64,000 bases of DNA, from NCBI RefSeq assembly GCF_024752355.1, contig NZ_JANTHZ010000001.1:806001-870000 (forward strand), given 5' to 3'. This DNA is from Ancylobacter mangrovi. GTDB taxonomy: Bacteria; Pseudomonadota; Alphaproteobacteria; Rhizobiales; Xanthobacteraceae. The number at the start of each line of letters is the position of its first letter. The stretch's first letter is position 1. The notes beneath the pieces are model-generated. The model was not told the DNA's origin. It worked only from the letters and a program-made list of their open reading frames with translations, and ran no database searches. Positions 1 through 8,621 of the stretch are shown piece after piece. Position numbers and translations under genes: made by a program.

Positions 1-159
1 CGACGCGGCGCAGCTCCGCGCAGGTGGCCGTGCCGCGTCCGGTGCGCCGGCTCGGGCAGCGCGGCGCGGTGGTCTTGCTCTCGGGCGCCCGGCCGTGCCG
101 GGCCTGTCCGGGCTCGTGCCCCGCTCCGCCAGCCGCCGCGCGCCCGGTCATGGCCGGCC

Positions 160-735
160 TCAGGCCGCCTTGGCCGAGGCGAGCAGGCGGATCTCGGTGA
201 CCAGCGCCTTCACGCCGCCGAGCACGAAGTCCCGGGTCTTCTCGTCGGTGAACGCGCCGCCATCAACCTTGTCGAGCACGTTGGGAATGGCGAGGTGCGG
301 ATAGGTCACCACCCGCGCGCCGGCCGCGCTCAGCGTCTCGCGCAGCTGCGCCTGGGCGCGGATGCCGCCGGTGGAGCCGGGCGAGGAGGTGAGCACCAGC
401 GCCGGCTTGCCGATCAGCGCGCCGCGCGCATAGGGGCGCGAGCCCCAGTCGACCGCGTTCTTCATCGCGCCGCTGGTGCCGTAATTGTACTCGGGCGAGG
501 CGAGGATCACGCCGTCGGCAGCCGCGATCGCCGCGCGCAGCGCCGCCGCGCCGGCCGGCGGATGGTCGGTGTCCTCGTCCTGATTGTAGAGCGGCACGTC
601 GTTGAGGCGGAACACCTTCAGCTCCACCTCGGGCGCCAGCGCGGCGCGCAGCGCCTCCAGCACGGCGGTCGAGTAGGAGCCGGTGCGCAGGCTGCCGGAA
701 ATGCCCAGAAGCTTGACGGTGGAATGGTCGGTCAT
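160..735 (-). CDS. NADPH-dependent FMN reductase family protein
   Basis: This is a flavodoxin-fold oxidoreductase of 191 residues, expected to bind FMN and reduce flavin, quinone or chromate-like acceptors with NAD(P)H in the cytoplasm. The N-terminal phosphate-binding loop reads GISGSLRTGSYS, and the family signature SPEYNYGTSGAMKNAVDW follows near residue 85. The ATG at 735 is chosen because the family motif begins about 10 residues later and a GGAG lies upstream; a longer frame to 801 would add residues with no family likeness. It is divergent from dcd. A perfect inverted repeat at 773-792 lies in the promoter region and may be its operator. The exact substrate cannot be read from sequence. 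Confidence 0.88.
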   Translation of the reverse strand: MTDHSTVKLLGISGSLRTGSYSTAVLEALRAALAPEVELKVFRLNDVPLYNQDEDTDHPPAGAAALRAAIAAADGVILASPEYNYGTSGAMKNAVDWGSRPYARGALIGKPALVLTSSPGSTGGIRAQAQLRETLSAAGARVVTYPHLAIPNVLDKVDGGAFTDEKTRDFVLGGVKALVTEIRLLASAKAA

Positions 736-772
736 GAGAAATCTCCGTGAGGCGGCACTGCGGTCGCTTCGT

Positions 773-792
773 TTGATACTATCCGGTATCAA
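773..792. promoter_or_regulatory. Inverted repeat, candidate operator for the FMN reductase gene
   Basis: The arms TTGATAC (773-779) and GTATCAA (786-792) are perfect complements separated by six bases. They lie 38-57 bases upstream of the FMN reductase start, where a repressor could block a promoter reading leftward (a TAGTAT hexamer sits within the palindrome on the minus strand). No regulator gene of HxlR, TetR or MarR type lies beside it, so the binding protein is unknown. Confidence 0.4.
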
Positions 793-817
793 TCTAACCA
801 CATTCCGGTCCTATCGC

Positions 818-840
818 GCTTGCAATCGCGCAAGCTTTTT
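818..840 (+). terminator. Short hairpin with U-run in the dcd leader
   Basis: GCTTGC (818-823) pairs with GCAAGC (830-835) around a six-base loop, followed by five T residues (836-840). It looks like a small intrinsic terminator or attenuator on the plus strand, about 90 bases before dcd. No plus-strand gene precedes it in the window, so either it acts in the dcd leader or the match is fortuitous. The stem is only six base pairs. Confidence 0.25.
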
Positions 841-928
841 CTGGCATTCCACGGTTTTCCGGCCGCCCTCGCCCGATCCGGGAAAGCGTGCTACCGATTT
901 CGCAACCCAGCCGGGAGAACCGCTACCC

Positions 929-1486
929 GTGATCCTGACCGACCGCGACATTCTCGACGCCCTGAAGGACGGCACGCTGGCCATCGAGCCGGCACCGCCG
1001 CCGGAGTTCTACGCGCCGAACGGGGTCGACCTGCGGCTGGATTCGCGCCTCACCCTCTACCGCGCCCCCGGCGCGGAGGAGGACCCGGTGATCGACCCCG
1101 CCGGCCCGGGCTACAGCTTCCGCGAGGCGATCGGCGCCATGGCCGACGACATCGAGATCGGCACCGGCGGCTTCGTGCTCGATCCCGGCCGCCTCGTGCT
1201 CGGCTGGACGCTGGAGCGGGTCGACCTCACCGCCGGCGCCCGCCTCGCCGCCCGCGTCGAGGGCAAGAGCTCGCTCGCGCGCATCGGCCTGCTGGTGCAC
1301 CTCACCGCGCCGACCATCCATGCCGGCTCGACCGGGCGCATCCAGCTCGAGATCATCAATCTCGGCCCGCGCCCGATCCGCCTGCGCGCCGGCATGAAGG
1401 TGTGCCAGCTCATCCTTGAACAGACTCTCGGCGTGCCGCAGCGCGCCTATGGCGGCCAGTTCGCCGGCCAGCGCGCCGCCGGCTAA
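929..1486 (+). CDS. dcd: dCTP deaminase
   Basis: Deaminates dCTP to dUTP, feeding dUMP and then dTMP synthesis. The product is 185 residues, the usual family length. It opens VILTDRDILDALKDG and carries the core VEGKSSLARIGLLVHLTAP with the catalytic Glu region and the substrate-binding HAGSTGRIQLEI segment. The start is GTG at 929: the homologous N-terminus begins exactly there, and GGGAG lies about 10 bases upstream, while in-frame upstream sequence has no family similarity. It is divergent from the FMN reductase gene and convergent with the downstream FadR-type regulator. Confidence 0.95.
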   Translation: MILTDRDILDALKDGTLAIEPAPPPEFYAPNGVDLRLDSRLTLYRAPGAEEDPVIDPAGPGYSFREAIGAMADDIEIGTGGFVLDPGRLVLGWTLERVDLTAGARLAARVEGKSSLARIGLLVHLTAPTIHAGSTGRIQLEIINLGPRPIRLRAGMKVCQLILEQTLGVPQRAYGGQFAGQRAAG

Positions 1487-1533
1487 GCCGCGGTCGTCAG
1501 CAAGCCCGGCCCGCCAAGCAATCCCCCGCCCGG

Positions 1534-2304
1534 TCAACCGCCCAGCAGCGTCGAGCGGTTGAGCCGGCGCAGCGCCAGGTCCGCGCGTTCCTCGTCGCGG
1601 CGGAACTCCTCGACGCTCGCCCCGACGAAGGCGAGGTGGCGGTGCGCCGCATCCTCGGCCGCCTCCCGGTCGCCCCTCAGCACCGCCTCCGCGATCTCCC
1701 GGTGCTGCACGAACAGCGCGTCGCGCACATCGGCGCGCGCGAACAGGCTGGCGCGGCTGAAGAAGATGTTACGCCTCAGCATCTCGGAGAAGGCGCGCAT
1801 GACGTGCAGGATGACGAGGTTGTGCGAGGCGGCGTAGATCAGCCGGTGCAGGTCGATGTCGACCTCCGCCTCGCGGGTGGCGTCCTGCGCGCGGTGGGCG
1901 GCCTCCATCTCGGCGAGGCAGGCGCGGATCGCCTCGCGCTCGGGGTCGGTGGCGCGGCGCGCGGCGAGCCCGGCGGCGCTGCGCTCGACCGCGCCGCGGA
2001 ACTCGAAATAGTCCGCCGTCACCCGGTCGTTGGACTGAAGCAGGTCCGCGAGCGGGTCGGTCAGCGCGGCGAGGAACTCGGTCACCCGGGTGCCGTCGCG
2101 GCTGGTGGCGAGCAGCCCGCGCCCCTCCAGCAGGGCGAGCGCGTCGCGTAGCGAGGGGCGTGAGACGTCCAGCCGCTCGGCGAGGTCGCGCTCGCTGGCG
2201 AGCTTCTCGCCCGGGCGCAGCACGCCCTCGAGGATCAGCCGCTCGATATGTTCGGCGATGGCTTCCGCCAGCTTCGGCGCGCGCAGCCGCTCGACCATGT
2301 GCAC
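1534..2304 (-). CDS. FadR/GntR-family regulator, probably of lactate oxidation (LldR/PdhR-like)
   Basis: Transcription factor of 256 residues. An N-terminal winged helix (about residues 8-75, with PGEKLASERDLAERLDVSRP as recognition region) is followed by an all-helical FCD ligand-binding domain with conserved Asp/His positions (DIDLHRLIY, HREIAEAVL). Such proteins are usually effector-released repressors of adjacent metabolic genes. It is divergent from an L-lactate dehydrogenase with 212 bases between them, so control of lactate use is the natural inference. The start may be at 2304 or two codons later at 2298. Lactate as effector is inferred from context only. Confidence 0.85.
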   Translation of the reverse strand: MHMVERLRAPKLAEAIAEHIERLILEGVLRPGEKLASERDLAERLDVSRPSLRDALALLEGRGLLATSRDGTRVTEFLAALTDPLADLLQSNDRVTADYFEFRGAVERSAAGLAARRATDPEREAIRACLAEMEAAHRAQDATREAEVDIDLHRLIYAASHNLVILHVMRAFSEMLRRNIFFSRASLFARADVRDALFVQHREIAEAVLRGDREAAEDAAHRHLAFVGASVEEFRRDEERADLALRRLNRSTLLGG

Positions 2305-2369
2305 CCCCGTCGGTCCGAACCGCCCTTATGCGCCGGCACCGCGCGATGTTCAACAAAGGAGCGGCTTCC

Positions 2370-2405
2370 TGACCTGTTGACACCCATGGTCATTTTTCCT
2401 TACCA
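2370..2405 (+). promoter_or_regulatory. Candidate lldD promoter and overlapping operator
   Basis: TTGACA at 2377-2382 is a perfect -35 hexamer. Seventeen bases later is a weak -10, TTACCA (2400-2405). Overlapping it, TGACC (2370-2374) and GGTCA (2388-2392) form an inverted repeat, and TGAC/GTCA (2378-2381 / 2389-2392) a shorter nested one. GntR/FadR proteins often bind TGGT/ACCA-type half sites, which also occur here (2387-2390 and 2402-2405). The exact operator is not resolved. Confidence 0.35.
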
Positions 2406-2516
2406 AACGTCCGGCCGCCGCGATGGCTCCCTGCGCCCACCGGCGCGGGCGCGCGGCGGGGCGGCCATCGCCGAGAGTGCCCGGCGCGGCCGGGCGGGAA
2501 GCCGGAAACCGCGCCC

Positions 2517-3653
2517 ATGACGGCCGTCACCAACATCCAGGACCTGCGCGCCATCGCGAGGCGCAAGGTGCCGCGCGCCATCTTCCACTATGCCGACCGC
2601 GGCTCCTACGACGAGGCGACGATCCGCGCCAACCGGGCCGACCTCGCCGCCATCGCGCTGCGCCAGCGGGTGATGATCGACGTCTCCGAGCGCTCGACCG
2701 AGACCACCATGATTGGCGAGAAGGTGGCGCTGCCGCTCGCCATCGCGCCGACCGGCCTCACCGGCCTGTTCCATGGCGACGGCGAAATCCATGGCTGCCG
2801 CGCCGCCCAGGCGGCGGGCATCCCGTTCACCCTCTCCACCATGTCGATCTGCTCGATCGAGGACGTGGCCGGCGCGGTTGACAAGCCCTTCTGGTTCCAG
2901 CTCTACGTCATGAGGGACCGCGGCTTCTCGAAGTCGCTCATCGAGCGCGCCATCGCGGCCCGCTGCTCGGCGCTGGTGCTCACGCTCGATCTGCAGATCC
3001 AGGGCCAGCGCCACATGGACATCAAGAACGGCCTGTCGGTGCCGCCGAAGCTGACGCTCGCCAACGCGCTCGACATCGCGCTGCGCCCGGCCTGGGCGCT
3101 CGGCGTGCTCATGGGCAAGCGCCATTCCTTCGGCAACCTCACCGTGCGTAAGGAAAGCGACAGCCTCACCACGCTCTCGCAGTGGATCGCCGGCCAGTTC
3201 GACCCCTCGCTGTCGTGGAAGGACGTGGAGTGGGTACGCTCGATCTGGCCGGGCAAGCTCATCCTCAAGGGCGTGCTCGACGTCGAGGACGCGCGGATCG
3301 CGGCCGGGACCGGGGCGGACGCCATCGTCGTCTCGAACCATGGCGGGCGCCAGCTCGACGGCGCGGTGTCTTCGATCTCGGCGCTGCCGAGGATCGTCGA
3401 CGCCATCGGCGGGGGGCCGAGCGAGATCTGGTTCGATGGCGGCGTGCAGTCGGGACAGGACGTGCTCAAGGCGGTCGCGCTCGGCGCGCGGGGCTGCATG
3501 ATGGGCAAGGCGTTCCTGTGGTCGCTCGCCGCCGGTGGGCAGGCCGGCGTCGCGCAGGCGATCGAGATCATCCGGCGGGAGCTCGACGTGTCGATGGCGC
3601 TCACCGGAACGAAGGACATCAGGAAGGTCGACAAGAGCGTGCTCGCGCTCTGA
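2517..3653 (+). CDS. lldD: FMN-dependent alpha-hydroxy-acid dehydrogenase, probably L-lactate dehydrogenase
   Basis: Oxidises L-lactate to pyruvate and passes electrons to the respiratory chain at the inner membrane. It is a 378-residue TIM-barrel flavoprotein. Visible family features are YADRGSYDE near residue 25, the FMN-binding Lys in LILKGV near 250, the catalytic His-Arg motif SNHGGRQLDG near 273, and the phosphate-binding GGVQSGQDVLKA and GARGCMMGK segments near the C-terminus. It is divergent from the FadR-type regulator. Other alpha-hydroxy acids such as glycolate or mandelate are possible substrates; the regulator next door favours lactate. Confidence 0.9.
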   Translation: MTAVTNIQDLRAIARRKVPRAIFHYADRGSYDEATIRANRADLAAIALRQRVMIDVSERSTETTMIGEKVALPLAIAPTGLTGLFHGDGEIHGCRAAQAAGIPFTLSTMSICSIEDVAGAVDKPFWFQLYVMRDRGFSKSLIERAIAARCSALVLTLDLQIQGQRHMDIKNGLSVPPKLTLANALDIALRPAWALGVLMGKRHSFGNLTVRKESDSLTTLSQWIAGQFDPSLSWKDVEWVRSIWPGKLILKGVLDVEDARIAAGTGADAIVVSNHGGRQLDGAVSSISALPRIVDAIGGGPSEIWFDGGVQSGQDVLKAVALGARGCMMGKAFLWSLAAGGQAGVAQAIEIIRRELDVSMALTGTKDIRKVDKSVLAL

Positions 3654-3738
3654 GCGCGCTTGTTGGCGGCCCGCCGCCGGCGCACCATGCCGGCCTTCGT
3701 TCCACCCTCGCCGTCCCACCCAGCCGAGAGCTTCCCCG

Positions 3739-4020
3739 ATGACAGAACCTTCCCGCCGCGACCTCGGTCCCCTCGCGCTCGGCGGCCTCGCCGTCGCCGC
3801 GCTGAGCACGCTCCCCGCCCTGCCGGCCGCGGCCTATCAGGGCAACATGGAGCGCTCGCTCTCCGCCCTCTATTCGGCCCTCGCCTCCCTGCGCGAAGCG
3901 ACGCCCAACAAGGGCGGGCATCGCGAGCGCGCGATCGACCTGATCCGGCAGGCGATCGGCGAGGTCGAGGCCGGCATCGCCTTCGCCGACGAACATGGCG
4001 GCGGCGGCCCCACGCCCTGA
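3739..4020 (+). CDS. Small exported protein with twin-arginine-like signal
   Basis: Hypothetical protein of 93 residues. The N-terminus SRRDLGPLALGGLAVAA resembles a Tat signal (twin Arg, then a hydrophobic stretch), ending in an Ala-rich cleavage region around residue 34. The mature part is a predicted amphipathic helical segment (ERSLSALYSALASLREA and IDLIRQAIGEVEAGI) ending in a Gly/Pro tail. It has no cofactor-binding motif. Its start follows the lldD stop by 85 bases, so it may be transcribed with lldD, and it converges with ycgN. No function can be assigned. Confidence 0.7.
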   Translation: MTEPSRRDLGPLALGGLAVAALSTLPALPAAAYQGNMERSLSALYSALASLREATPNKGGHRERAIDLIRQAIGEVEAGIAFADEHGGGGPTP

Positions 4021-4039
4021 GGGCCGAACGGCCCCGGCG

Positions 4040-4651
4040 TCAGCGCCGGGCCGTGCCGCGGGCGGCGACGGTCGGGGGGGCGGCCGTCCGCCGCCCGCGT
4101 GCCGGGTCGGCCGGGCGCCGCATCGCCCCGCGCGGCAGCCGCAGCGGCCAGCGCACCATGTGCTCGATATAGTCCTCGAGCGGCAGGTCGTCCTCCATCG
4201 CCTCCACCCGACCGCGCACCGAGACGCCGGCCGCGTGCACCGTGTCGCGGTCGCCCGAGACGAGGTGGTGCCACCAGTAGAGGTCACGTCCCTCCTCGAC
4301 GAGGCGGTAGGCGCAGGAGGGCGGCAGCCAGTCGATGGCGCGCACCGTCTGCGGCGTCAGCCGCACGCAGTCGGGCACCTGCGCCTGCCGGTTGGGGTAG
4401 TCGCGGCAGCGGCAGCCGACATCGTCCAGCAGCTTGCAGCCGATGTCGGTATAGGCGATCGCCTCGGTGTCCTCGTCCTGCAGCTTGACCAGGCAGCAGC
4501 GCCCGCAGCCGTCGCACAAGCTCTCCCACTCCTCGGCGTCCATCTGCTCGAGCGTCTTGGCGCGCCAGAACGGCTCCGCCTCGCGGCCGGTGCCGTCGGC
4601 GACGGCGCTGTCGGTGTCGAGCCGGTCTTTGATCGTGGGTCGTGTCATCAA
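4040..4651 (-). CDS. YcgN-family cysteine cluster protein (UPF0260)
   Basis: Protein of 203 residues in the YcgN family. The N-terminal third contains the cysteine cluster [13 protein letters not shown], followed by [17 protein letters not shown] and VPDCVRLTP, which probably binds metal or an iron-sulfur centre. The family segment [10 protein letters not shown] and YWWHHLVSG is present. The C-terminal 40 residues are a low-complexity Arg/Ala/Pro tail. The start at 4651 or the adjacent Met at 4648 cannot be separated. The cellular role of YcgN is not established. Confidence 0.85.
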   Translation of the reverse strand: MMTRPTIKDRLDTDSAVADGTGREAEPFWRAKTLEQMDAEEWESLCDGCGRCCLVKLQDEDTEAIAYTDIGCKLLDDVGCRCRDYPNRQAQVPDCVRLTPQTVRAIDWLPPSCAYRLVEEGRDLYWWHHLVSGDRDTVHAAGVSVRGRVEAMEDDLPLEDYIEHMVRWPLRLPRGAMRRPADPARGRRTAAPPTVAARGTARR

Positions 4652-4817
4652 GCTTCCGCGAGAGAGGGCTTAGGGAAAACGGACGCGCTTCACGAAGCGT
4701 CCCCGCGCGCTTAGATAGCGTTCACCGTCCGCCAAGGCGAGCCCGTCGGCGGCCTCGTCCCGCGTCGCCGTCTGGGCTATAAGGTCGGACGCTGCCTGGG
4801 ATCGAGGGTGGTACTGG

Positions 4818-7079
4818 TTGAGCACCCGTGGAGTACCGGGCTTGAGCGAGACGCCGAACGCGGAGATGCCGGAAGAGCCGAAGGAGGCCCCGCCGCCCGG
4901 CGCGCCGCGGCGCGGCCGCCGCATCCGCAATGCGCTGCTCGCCATCGATTCCTGGATCGACAGCACGATCTATACCGGCGGGGTGCGCCTGCGCGCCGCC
5001 TGGGACAGCTACGTCGCCTTCACCGAGCGCTTCAACCTGCAGGGCCCGGCGCGCTGGGGCGTGGAGGTCGCCTCGGAGGCGGTGACCTGGGGCGCGGTCG
5101 GCGCCGTGCTGATGCTGACCCTCGCCCTGCCCGCCTTCCAGGAGACCTCGGACGACTGGCTCAAGCGCGCGGACCTGTCCGTCACCTTCCTCGACCGCTA
5201 TGGCAACACCATCGGCGAGCGCGGCATCCGCCACAACGACACGGTGCCGCTGGAAGAATTCCCCGACCACCTCATCAAGGCGGTGCTCGCCACCGAGGAC
5301 CGGCGCTTCTACGACCATTTCGGCATCGACGTGCCCGGCACCTTCCGCGCGCTGCTCTCCAATGCGCGGGCCGGCGGCGTGGTGCAGGGCGGCTCCTCCA
5401 TCACCCAGCAGCTCGCCAAGAACCTGTTCCTCTCCAACGAGCGCACGCTGGAGCGCAAGATCAAGGAAGCGTTCCTGGCGCTGTGGCTGGAGTTCCACCT
5501 CACCAAGAACCAGATCCTCAAGCTTTATCTCGACCGCGCCTATATGGGCGGCGGCACCTTCGGCGTCGACGCGGCGGCGCAGTACTATTTCGGCAAGTCG
5601 GCGCGCGACGTGAACCTCGCCGAGGCGGCGATGCTGGCCGGCCTGTTCAAGGCGCCGTCGAAATTCGCCCCGCACGTCAACCTGCCAGCCGCGCGCGGGC
5701 GCGCCAGCGTGGTGCTCGACAACCTGGTCGATGCCGGCTTCATGACCGAAGGACAGGTGTTCGGCGCTCGCCGCCACCCGGCGACGCCGATCGACCGCAA
5801 GCGCGAGGACGTACCCGAATACTATCTCGACTATGCCTTCGAGCAGGTGAAGTCGATCGTCGCCACCCTGCCCAAGGACTATGCCGAGCGTTCCTTCGTC
5901 GTGCGCACCGCGCTCGACCCCAATATCCAGAAGGCCGCCGACACCGCCATCCGCGACAGCCTCAAGCAGTTCGGCAAGGATTACGGCGCCACCCAGTCCG
6001 CCATGGTGGTGATGGAGCCGAACGGCGCGGTGCGCGCCATGGTCGGCGGGCGCGACTATGGCGAGAGCCAGTTCAACCGCGCCACCGACGCGTTGCGCCA
6101 GCCGGGTTCGTCCTTCAAGCCCTACGTCTACACCGCCGCGCTGATGACGGGGAAATACAAGCCCGACACCATGGTGCTCGACGCCCCGCTGTGCATCGGC
6201 AATTGGTGCCCGCAGAATTACGGCCATTCCTATGCCGGCCGCCTGCCCCTCATCACGGCGCTGACGCGCTCGCTCAACACGGTGGCGGTGCGGCTCGCGG
6301 AATCGATCGGGCGCGGGCGGATCGTCGACCTTGCCCACGCCATGGGGGTGAAGAGCGAACTGAAGATCACCCGCGCGCTGCCGCTCGGCGCCGCCGAGGT
6401 GACGGTGATGGACCAGGCCACCGCCTATTGCGTGTTCGCCAATGGCGGCTACGCCGTGCAGCCGCACGCGGTGATCGATATGCGCACCCCGGCGGGCGAC
6501 CCGGTGTGGAACTTCGCGCAGGAGGGCGAGAAGCCCAAGCGCGTCATCCCGCCCGAAGTCATCGACATGATCAACCCGATGCTCAACAGCGTAGTCGAGC
6601 ACGGCACCGGCCGGCGCGCCATCATCCCGGGTGTCAAGGTGGCGGGCAAGACCGGCACCACGAATGCCTATCGCGACGCCTGGTTCGTCGGCTTCACCGG
6701 CAATTACGCGGCGGCGATCTGGTTCGGCAATGACGACTACACCCCGACCCGGCGCATGACCGGCGGCTCGCTGCCGGCCATGACCTGGCAGAAGGTGCTG
6801 GCGTTCGCCCATCAAGGTATCGAGATCAAGCCGACGCCCGGCCTCGACGGCCACCCCGCGCCCACGAGCAACGCCTCCGCGCAGGCCTCGCTGCTGGAGA
6901 TCGACGGCGTCAAGCGCCCGGTCACGCTGTCCCCGGACTCAGCCGAGCAGCTCATGGGCCTGTCCGCCCGTATGAAGGAGGCGGCCCGCGCGCCCCTGCC
7001 CGGCCCCTCCGCCTCGCTCGAATCCGACCGCGTCCTGGCCGGGCGCGACCCCGACACGCCGGCCACCGGCAGCAATTGA
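4818..7079 (+). CDS. Class A penicillin-binding protein (PBP1A-type)
   Basis: Bifunctional peptidoglycan synthase of about 750 residues. A proline-rich cytoplasmic tail and one membrane segment (about residues 88-110) precede a GT51 glycosyltransferase domain with the catalytic Glu in ATEDRRFYDHFG (near 159) and QGGSSITQQLAKN. The transpeptidase domain has SSFK (near 432), SLN (near 485) and KTGTT (near 611). Initiation is uncertain: TTG at 4818 has GAGGG nine bases upstream, TTG at 4842 has GGAG eight bases upstream, and the first ATG is at 4866. None changes the domains. It is followed by a small DUF1214/DUF1254 pair on the same strand. Confidence 0.93.
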   Translation: MSTRGVPGLSETPNAEMPEEPKEAPPPGAPRRGRRIRNALLAIDSWIDSTIYTGGVRLRAAWDSYVAFTERFNLQGPARWGVEVASEAVTWGAVGAVLMLTLALPAFQETSDDWLKRADLSVTFLDRYGNTIGERGIRHNDTVPLEEFPDHLIKAVLATEDRRFYDHFGIDVPGTFRALLSNARAGGVVQGGSSITQQLAKNLFLSNERTLERKIKEAFLALWLEFHLTKNQILKLYLDRAYMGGGTFGVDAAAQYYFGKSARDVNLAEAAMLAGLFKAPSKFAPHVNLPAARGRASVVLDNLVDAGFMTEGQVFGARRHPATPIDRKREDVPEYYLDYAFEQVKSIVATLPKDYAERSFVVRTALDPNIQKAADTAIRDSLKQFGKDYGATQSAMVVMEPNGAVRAMVGGRDYGESQFNRATDALRQPGSSFKPYVYTAALMTGKYKPDTMVLDAPLCIGNWCPQNYGHSYAGRLPLITALTRSLNTVAVRLAESIGRGRIVDLAHAMGVKSELKITRALPLGAAEVTVMDQATAYCVFANGGYAVQPHAVIDMRTPAGDPVWNFAQEGEKPKRVIPPEVIDMINPMLNSVVEHGTGRRAIIPGVKVAGKTGTTNAYRDAWFVGFTGNYAAAIWFGNDDYTPTRRMTGGSLPAMTWQKVLAFAHQGIEIKPTPGLDGHPAPTSNASAQASLLEIDGVKRPVTLSPDSAEQLMGLSARMKEAARAPLPGPSASLESDRVLAGRDPDTPATGSN

Positions 7080-7156
7080 GGGCCAGCACGATTGACCTTC
7101 GCGCCCCGCGCGCCCATCGATGAGGGCGTTCCCGTTCCACCGGATTGCTCTGTGCC

Positions 7157-7744
7157 GTGCGTGCTTTCCTGTTCTTCCTGACCCTCGTCGTCGGCGCCGC
7201 CGTCGGCCTCGGCCTGACCTGGGTCACCACGGTCAGCGGCTACGGCCCCGGCATGATCCGCTCCGGCCCGTGGGAGGCTTGGCCCAAGGCCGGCACCGAG
7301 GAGGCCGACCCCTATGCGCGCGCCGCGCTGGCGCGGGCGGGGGAGCTGCCGCTCGAGCTCGCCGACGGCCTCGCCTTCGTGGCGACGAAGGACGACGACG
7401 GCACCGCGCTCGACGGGCGCTGCGACATCCGCCTGTCGGGCACGCTCCCGCAGGCGCGGTTCTGGACCCTCACCGTCACCGATTCGCGCGGCCGGCTGAT
7501 CGACAACGCCGCCGGCCGCACCGGCTTCACCAGCGCCGAGGTGGTGTGGAACCGCGACGGCACGCTCGACATCGAGCTCGGGCCGCGGGCACGGGCCGGC
7601 AACTGGCTGCCCACCGGCGCGCGCGAGCGCATCGAGCTGACGCTGCGGCTCTACGACACCCCGGTCGGGCTCGCCAGCCGCACCAGCGACGCGCCGGAGA
7701 TGCCGAGCCTCGTCACCCAGCACTGCCCATGGTCGAAGACATGA
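7157..7744 (+). CDS. Membrane-anchored DUF1214-like protein
   Basis: Hypothetical protein of 195 residues with an N-terminal membrane anchor (RAFLFFLTLVVGAAVGLGL) and a beta-rich periplasmic domain. The segments FWTLTVTDSRGRLIDN and LTLRLYDTP resemble DUF1214, which in larger proteins is the C-terminal half of DUF1254-DUF1214 proteins. GTG at 7157 is chosen because it opens directly into the anchor; TTG at 7145 is an alternative. It lies 77 bases after the penicillin-binding protein and 25 bases before a DUF1254-like partner, so the pair is probably co-expressed. Function unknown. Confidence 0.75.
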   Translation: MRAFLFFLTLVVGAAVGLGLTWVTTVSGYGPGMIRSGPWEAWPKAGTEEADPYARAALARAGELPLELADGLAFVATKDDDGTALDGRCDIRLSGTLPQARFWTLTVTDSRGRLIDNAAGRTGFTSAEVVWNRDGTLDIELGPRARAGNWLPTGARERIELTLRLYDTPVGLASRTSDAPEMPSLVTQHCPWSKT

Positions 7745-7769
7745 CGGTCCAGCCCGCGAGGAGATGGCG

Positions 7770-8315
7770 ATGACACGGCTTGTGCTGCCGATCGTGGCCG
7801 GGCTGGTGCTCGGCGGCATCGTGCATCTGGTGGCGGTGCTGATCCTGCCCTACTACGCCGAGCAGGACGCCTATGCGCGGCTCTCGGCCATCGGCAGCGT
7901 CAACGCGGTCGCGCAGATGGACGACCCCAGCGCCTTCGGCGCGGTGCTGCCGGACACCGATCCCGCCTTCATCTCCGCCGTCTGCCTCTACGACCTCAGC
8001 GACGGCCCGCTGAAGGTGCGGGTGCCGACCAGCGCGGACTATACCTCTGTGTCGTTCTACACCCGCTTCGGCCTGGCCTTCTACGCCATCAACGACCGCT
8101 CGGCCGGGCGCCGGGTGATCGAACTCGACCTGATGAACCCGACCCAGAAGGCGGCGATGCCGGAGAATGCCGACGTCACCGCCGCCGACCGTCTGGTGGT
8201 GGAATCGCCCAGCGACGAGGGCATCGTGCTGATCCGCGCGCTGGTGCGCGAGCGCAGCGCGCGCGAGGCCGTCCGCGCCCATATGAGCGCGGCGAGCTGC
8301 GGGCCGGCGTCCTAG
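7770..8315 (+). CDS. Membrane-anchored DUF1254-like protein
   Basis: Hypothetical protein of 181 residues with one N-terminal membrane helix (VLPIVAGLVLGGIVHLVAVLI) followed by YYAEQDAYARLSAIG and a soluble domain with two Cys in its outer part. The order DUF1214-like then DUF1254-like, each with its own anchor, is a split form of what is often one longer protein. ATG at 7770 is preferred over 7764 because GAGGAG (7758-7763) is then six bases away. Biochemical role unknown. Confidence 0.75.
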   Translation: MTRLVLPIVAGLVLGGIVHLVAVLILPYYAEQDAYARLSAIGSVNAVAQMDDPSAFGAVLPDTDPAFISAVCLYDLSDGPLKVRVPTSADYTSVSFYTRFGLAFYAINDRSAGRRVIELDLMNPTQKAAMPENADVTAADRLVVESPSDEGIVLIRALVRERSAREAVRAHMSAASCGPAS

Positions 8316-8328
8316 CGCGGAGCGTCCC

Positions 8329-8499
8329 TCAGAGCGATTCGGCCGGGGGGCCGATCTCCCGGCGCGGCGCCGGGACGGGGGTTCGCACGCACTGGATCAC
8401 CGCCAGGATGACGACCTCGGCCGGGTTGCCGGGCGCCTTGCGGGCGCTTGCGGTCTCTCCGGGCGTCGGACGAAGCGGAAACGGAACCACGGTCCCCAT
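8329..8499 (-). CDS. Small conserved-looking protein with VVPFP N-terminus
   Basis: Possible 56-residue protein beginning MGTVVPFPLRP and containing AEVVILAVIQ. Small alphaproteobacterial proteins often pair a V(V/I)PFP start with a GEVVIF-like segment, so this is probably genuine, although I recognise the pattern rather than a named family. The start at 8499 has an AAGG/AGGTG ribosome-binding stretch just upstream. It is convergent with the DUF1254-like gene. No function can be given. Confidence 0.5.
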   Translation of the reverse strand: MGTVVPFPLRPTPGETASARKAPGNPAEVVILAVIQCVRTPVPAPRREIGPPAESL

Positions 8500-8621
8500 T
8501 TCACCTTCCCTTTCGCCAGTCGAATTCCCTTCCCCGGGGCCGGTCTGCCGGTCTGCCCTTCCCTGGGACAACTTCCCCTGCGCCAAGTCGGCGGGTTGTT
8601 GCCCATAACGAGCCATCATGG

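Noticed and set aside
1..159. Open frame beginning at 95 at the left edge
   Set aside because: Short, Arg/Pro/Ser-rich, overlapping the end of the FMN reductase gene and without ribosome site; nothing else is identifiable in this edge.
2400..3809. Long open frame antisense to lldD
   Set aside because: Arg/His-rich shadow composition and no ribosome site; the lldD product is unmistakable on the opposite strand.
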